From: Phocoena phocoena
Lineage: Eukaryota > Chordata > Mammalia > Artiodactyla > Phocoenidae
Reading direction: 5' to 3'
DNA length: 64,000 nucleotides
NCBI RefSeq assembly: GCF_963924675.1
Contig: NW_027077441.1
Location: 1 to 64,000 of the forward strand
How positions within the stretch are numbered: position 1 is the first letter of the stretch; each line of letters opens with the position of its first letter. The translations under genes and the position numbers were made by a program. Positions 59,029-64,000 of this stretch are shown in pieces. The notes beneath the pieces are model-generated. The model saw only the letters and a program-made list of their open reading frames with translations, was not told the origin of the DNA and did no database searches.

Positions 59029-60773
59029 GTGCAGATTTCCTTTACAGGCTTGCTTGGTTGGCCAAAAAGGGCGTATGCGTTTTTTCCTGAATATATTCAG
59101 GAAAAAACGCATACGCCCTTTTTGGCCAAGTGCATCATTGTCGACGTTCTGCCTCTTTTCCTATGCTTTCAGGGCAATTCCAGTCAACCCCGTGCAATCG
59201 TTTTCCTGAAATTCTGCCCCGCTTTCAAGTCCCCTTCGCAGGCTTACTTCAATATATTTTTGGAGGATAGCTGTCATTTATAAGTCTGCAGGTTTGTGAA
59301 TTACAGTGCCCCTGAGCTCGTTCTTCAACTCGCTTTCTTGTGAGCTGTGCACAAAACCGCAGGATTGCTTCAGGCCCTAATCTGTTTCCAGCAGGGCACA
59401 CTGAGCCTTTGTTTAATTCCTCTTTCTGGTGGGCAATGAGCGTTACATTTGCCCGTGCAGACACCTACAGCTAGTCTCTCATTGGTTCTCCGTATTCCTG
59501 TTCATCTTGCACAGAAATTGCAAGCTGTGCCAAAGAGGAGGTTAAAGGCTCTGACTCTCCAAGCGGGGAGAGTGTTAGTAAAGCATCTGGAATGGTGAAC
59601 CCGAGGACCAGGATACGAAAACTGAGATGCATTTTAAATCGTTTCCCAATCACACGGTGAACGATACTCTGGGTTTCCCATGCATGTTTTAGCTGCAGGA
59701 AGAATGCCTTGAACCTGGAGAGTTGGGACCCATGGAATGGGTACCATGCAGTATGACTTCAAAGGGTCTGCATTTGCTCACCGAAACTCACCAATGCTAT
59801 CAGCCTGGAGTGTCCAGCCTTATGTCTCAATCAGCTCTGGGTGTAGATGTGGTCAATCCCGGTTGCATCACATGCCCTGAGTGAATTATTTAAGAATTGC
59901 TCTCTATTTCACTGTCTTTGTGTTTTGTTTTCGAAATTTATTTTGATAATGGGATTTATCGGATTTTCCCTGCTGCGTTTCGGCCGCGGTACACACGCTT
60001 GATTCTCTTACGGAGACATATATATCCATGGGTTTTAAGATTCTTCCTAGTCAGGTATATTCCTAGGCGTTGAATATGTGGTGTTGGGTCCATTTCGTTG
60101 AGCAAGGAGTAGGACTTGTCTATTACATATTTGGCTTATGGAAAGTTATCTGTGCTAATTTCAGTCTCTGGTTTTATGCAGCACTCCAAGGCACCTTTCC
60201 CCATAAGCAAGCACTAGTTGGTTTTCTAAATTTGAGACCCTGTTTTGTTTTGTAATTCAGTTCATGTGTAGTCAAGTTTACATTCCGTGTATTAGTGATA
60301 TCTTATGATGTTTCTTTTTCTGTGTGACGTAGTTCACGTAGAATCACCGTACCTGCATCCACTCACTATGCCGCTACGGGCCTGATGACACAGATTTCAT
60401 TGCTGAGTGATATTGCATTGTACGTACGTGCCACAACTTCTTTTCCATTTTTTGCTTTCTGGGATATTTACCTGATACTGTAGACGAGCTTCTTCTGAAC
60501 ACAGCCGTCCCAAATATTGGGGTGGCTGTCTGTTTTTGATTTTAATTTCCGTACGATATAGGACCATAAGTGGAAGTGCCATAGGCTGTGTTGCTTTGTT
60601 TCTTACGTGTTTCAGGAAACACCATACAATTCTCCAGGGTGGCTGCTGGCAATTTACATCCTGCCAATCAGCATAACAAGGCTCCCTGTTCTCCATATCC
60701 TGTCCTACCTTTCTGGATTTTACACTTTTTTCAGATGGCCCTTTTGCCCGGGGGGCAGTGAGACTTCATTGTA
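59029..60773 (+). repeat. Satellite monomer U26 (unique unit, then second block Y)
   Basis: 1745 bp. The palindrome at 59058-59129 is perfect. The second Y block begins near 59980. Within it CGTACGATATAGG (60551) replaces CGTAAGCTATAGG of the first copy. Confidence 0.9.
60397..60696 (-). pseudogene. L1 ORF2 C-terminal relic, 99 codons, reopened
   Basis: The core-type stop (CTA-TAG) is changed to CTA-TAT by the CGTACGATATAGG rearrangement, which reopens the relic. The end is frame-shifted by a missing TA in TTCTTTTCCATT. This is neutral decay. Confidence 0.65.
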
Positions 60774-62518
60774 GTGCAGATTTCCTTTACAGGCTTGCTT
60801 GTTTGGCCAAAAAGTTCGTATGCGTTTTTTCCTGAATATATTCAGGAAAAAACGCATACGCCCTTTTTGGCCAAGTGCATCATTGTCGACGTTCTGCCTC
60901 ATTTCCTATGCTTTCAGGGCAATTCCAGTCTACCCCCTGCAATCGTTTTCCTGAAATTCTGCCCTGCTTTCAAGTCCCCTTCGCAGGCTTACTTCAATAT
61001 ATTTTTGGAGGATAGCTGTCATTTATAACTCTGCAGGTTTGTGAATTACAGTGCCCCTGAGCTCCTTTCTTCAACTCGCTTTCTTGTGAGCTGGGCACAA
61101 AACCGCAAGATTGCTTCAGGCCCTAATCTGTTTCTAGCAGGGCACGCTGAGCCTTTGTTTAATTCCTCTTCCTGGTGGGCAATGAGCGTTACATTTGCCC
61201 GTGCAGACACCTACAGCTAGTCTCTCATTGGTTCTCCCTATTCCTGTTCATCTTGCACAGAAATTGCAAGCTGTGCCAAAGAGGAGGTTAAAGGCACAGA
61301 CTCTCCAAGCGGGGAGAGTGTTAGTAAAGCATCTGGAATGGTGAACCCGAGGACCAGGATACGAAAACGGAGATGCATTTTAAATCATTTCCCAATCATA
61401 CGTTGGACGATACTCTGGGTTTCCCATGCATGTTTTAGCTGGAGAAAGAATGCCTTGAACCTGGAGAGTTTTGACCCATGGAATGGGTACCATGCAGTAT
61501 GACTTCAAAGGGCCTGCATTTGCTCACGGAAACTCACCAATGCTATCAGCCTGACGTGTCCAGCCTTATGTCTCAACCAGCTCTGGGTGTAGATGTGGTC
61601 AATCCCGGTTGCATCACATGCCCTGAGTGAATTATTTAAGAATTGCTCTCTATTTCACTGTCTTTGTGTTTGATTTCGAAATTTATTTTGATAATGGGAT
61701 TTATCGGATTTTCACTGCTGCGTTTCGGCTGCTGTACACACGCTTGATTCTCTTACGGAGACATATATATCCATGGGTTTTAAGATTCTTCCTAGTCAGG
61801 TATATTCCTAGGCGTTGAATATGTGGTGTTGGGTCCATTTCGTTGAGAAAGGAGTAGGTCTTGTCTATTACATATTTGGCTTATGGAATGTTATCTGTGC
61901 TAATTTCAGTCTCTGGTTTTATGCAGCACCCCAAGGCACCTTTCCCCATAAGCAAGCACTAGTTGGTTTTCTAAATTTGAGACCCTGTTCTGTTTTGTAA
62001 TTCAGTTCATGTGTAGTCAAGTTTACATTCCGTGTATTAGTGATATCTTATGATGTTTCGTTTTCTGTGTGACGTAGTTCACGTAGAATCACCGTACCTG
62101 TATCCACTCACTATGCCGCTACGGGCCTGATGACACAGATTTCATTGCTGAGTGATATTGCATTGCACGTACGTGCCACAAATTCTTTATCCATTTTTGC
62201 TTTCTGGGATATTTACCTGGTACTGTAGACGAGCTTCTTGGGAACACAGCCGTCCCAAATATTGGGGTGGCTGTCTGTTTTTGATTTTAATTTCCGTAAG
62301 CTATAGGACCATAAGTGGAAGTGCCATAGGCTGTGTTGCTTTGTTTCTTACGTGTTTCAGGAAACACCATACATTTCTCCAGGGTGGCTGCTGGCAATTT
62401 ACATCCTGCCAATCAGCATAACAAGGCTCCCTGTTCTCCATATCCTGTCCTACCTTTCTGGATTTTACACTTTTTTCAGATGGCCCTCTTGCCCGGGGGG
62501 CAGTGAGACTTCATTGTA
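60774..62518 (+). repeat. Satellite monomer U27 (block Y, second copy, then edge)
   Basis: 1745 bp, matching U23 to about 61526 and then diverging (CTCACGGAAAC, CTGACGTGTCC, TTTGATTTCG). The palindrome at 60803-60874 has the same two mismatches as U23. Confidence 0.9.
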
Positions 62519-64000
62519 GTGCAGATTTCCTTTACAGGCTTGCTTGGTTGGCCAAAAAGGGCGTATGCGTTTTTTCCTGAATATATTCAGGAAAAAACGC
62601 ATACGCCCTTTTTGGCCAAGTGCATCATTGTCGACGTTCTGCCTCTTTTCCTATGCTTTCTGGGCAATTCCAGTCTACCCCCTGCAATCGTTTTCCTGAA
62701 ATTCTGCCCCGCTTTCCAGTCCCCTTCGCAGGCTTACTTCAATATATTTTTGGAGGATAGCTGTCATTTATAACTCTGCAGGTTTGTGAATTACAGTGCC
62801 CCTGGGCTCCTTTCTTCAACTCGCTTTCTGGTGATCTGAGCCCAAAACCGCAGGATTGCTTCAGGCCCTAATCTGTTTCCGGCAGGGCATGCTGAGCCTT
62901 TGGTTAATTCCTCTTCCTGGTGGGAAATGTGCGTTACATTTGCCCGTGCAGACACCTACATCTAGTCTCACATTGCTTCTCCTATTCCTGTTCATCTTGC
63001 ACAGAAATTGCAAGCTGTGCCAAATACGAGGTTAAAGGCACTGACTGTCCAAGCGGGGAGATTGTTAGTAAAGCATCTGGAATGGTGAACCCGAGGACCA
63101 GGATACGAAAACTGAGATGCATTTTAAATCGTTTCCCAATCACACGGTGAACCATACTGTGGGTTTCCCATGCATGTTTTAGCTGGAGGAAGAATCCCTT
63201 GAACCTGAATAGTTGGGACCCATGGAATAGGTACCATGCAGTATGATTTCAAAGGGTCTGCATTTGCTCACCGAAACTCACCAATGCTATCAGCCTGAAG
63301 TGTCCAGCCTTATGTCTCACCCAGCTCTGGGTGTAGATGTGTTAAATCCCGGTTGCATCACATGCCCTGAGTGAATTATTTAAGAATTGCTCTCTATTTC
63401 ACTGTCTTTGTGTTTTGTTTTGAAATTTATTTTGATAATGGGATTTATCGGATTTTCACTGCTGCGTTTATGCCGCTGTACATACGCTTCATTCTCTTAC
63501 GGAGACATATATATCCATGGGTTTTAAGATTCTTCCTAGTCAGGTATATTCCTAGGCGTTGGATATGTGGTGTTGAGTCCATTTCGTTGAGCAATGTGTA
63601 GGTCTTGTCTATTACATATTTGGGTTATGGAATGTTATCTGTGCTAATTTCAGTCCCTGGTTTTATGCAGCACCCTAAGGCACCTTTCCCCATAAGCAAG
63701 CACTAGGTGGTTTTCTAAATTTGAGTCCCTGTTCTGTTTTGTAATTCAGTTCATGTGTAGTCAAGTTTACATTCCGTGTATTAGTGATATCTTATGATGT
63801 TTCTTTTTCTGTGTGACGTAGTTCACGTAGAATCACCGTACCTGCATCCACTCACAATGCCGCTACGGGCCTGATTACAGAGATTTCATTGCTGAGAGAT
63901 ATTGCGTTGCACGTACGTGCCGCAAATTCTTTATCCATTTTTTGCTTTCTGGGATATTTACCTGGTACTGTAGACGAGCTTCTTGGGAACACAGCCGTCC
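62519..64000 (+). repeat. Satellite monomer U28, cut by the window end
   Basis: 1482 bp. It shares AAATACGAGG and the CATTGCTTCTCCTATTCC deletion variant with U17 (29.0 kb) in the left array, so an edge-type lineage exists in both arrays. The palindrome at 62548-62619 is perfect. Confidence 0.9.

Larger units (their letters stand above)
48550..64000 (+). repeat. Right array of ~1,747-bp satellite
   Basis: Anchors are at 48550, 50295, 52042, 53788, 55535, 57282, 59029, 60774 and 62519, in the same orientation as the left array. The dimer of the left array is absent. Instead, two blocks repeat: about 49290-53125 recurs 5,240 bp on at 54530-58365, and about 52995-54540 recurs 6,986 bp on at 59980-61526. 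Confidence 0.9.

Noticed and set aside
1..64000. tRNA, rRNA or other RNA genes
   Set aside because: No cloverleaf with internal box A and box B motifs and no rRNA core words were noticed on either strand.

Overview
The window is mammalian heterochromatin with no ordinary host gene. I read it as cetacean (whale, dolphin or porpoise) DNA. It is built mainly from a tandem repeat of about 1,747 bp, which fits the repeat length I recall for the 'common cetacean satellite'. That satellite has been reported to be L1-derived (Kapitonov, Holmquist and Jurka, 1998, recalled, not looked up). The L1 3' end at 46553-47224 also has the cetacean-style 3' UTR I recall. Delphinids are reported to carry a shorter (about 1,580 bp) form, so a non-delphinid is more likely, but I cannot name a species.

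Layout. (1) 1-32735: about 18 head-to-tail monomers. Positions 1-28558 are highly homogeneous, with two monomer types that mostly alternate, giving a 3,494 bp dimeric higher-order repeat. The last monomers decay steadily and become more L1-like toward 32.7 kb. (2) 32736-39703: a non-satellite island. It holds a solo betaretrovirus-like LTR (32944-34687, minus strand) flanked by the 6-bp target duplication AAAATA. Inside the LTR are an open 174-codon frame with a signal-peptide-like start and a 39-bp x 16 minisatellite. The island also has L1 fragments and a decayed class I (gammaretrovirus-like) pol relic. (3) 39704-40830: diverged 1.75-kb satellite. (4) 40831-46192: a different, GC-rich satellite, an 11-mer of about 54-bp subunits forming a 592-bp higher-order unit, about nine copies. 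(5) 46193-48549: diverged 1.75-kb satellite interrupted by a young-looking L1 insertion with an 11-bp target duplication. (6) 48550-64000: a second 1.75-kb array in the same orientation, homogenised by recent multi-monomer block duplications.

Anatomy of the 1,747-bp monomer, from the GTGCAGATTTC anchor used here: a 72-bp inverted repeat at +29 to +100, perfect in most left-array copies and resembling a mariner-type miniature transposon; about 780 bp of unrecognised sequence; then about 870 bp of antisense L1 (3' end, 3' UTR and the C-terminus of ORF2). Short open frames recurring every 1,747 bp are by-products of the repeat. The minus-strand frames of about 107 codons are relics of L1 ORF2.

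The best candidates for something undescribed are the LTR with its own open frame plus in-frame minisatellite, and the 592-bp 11-mer satellite, whose right edge breaks the host satellite 6 nt from the centre of the palindrome.
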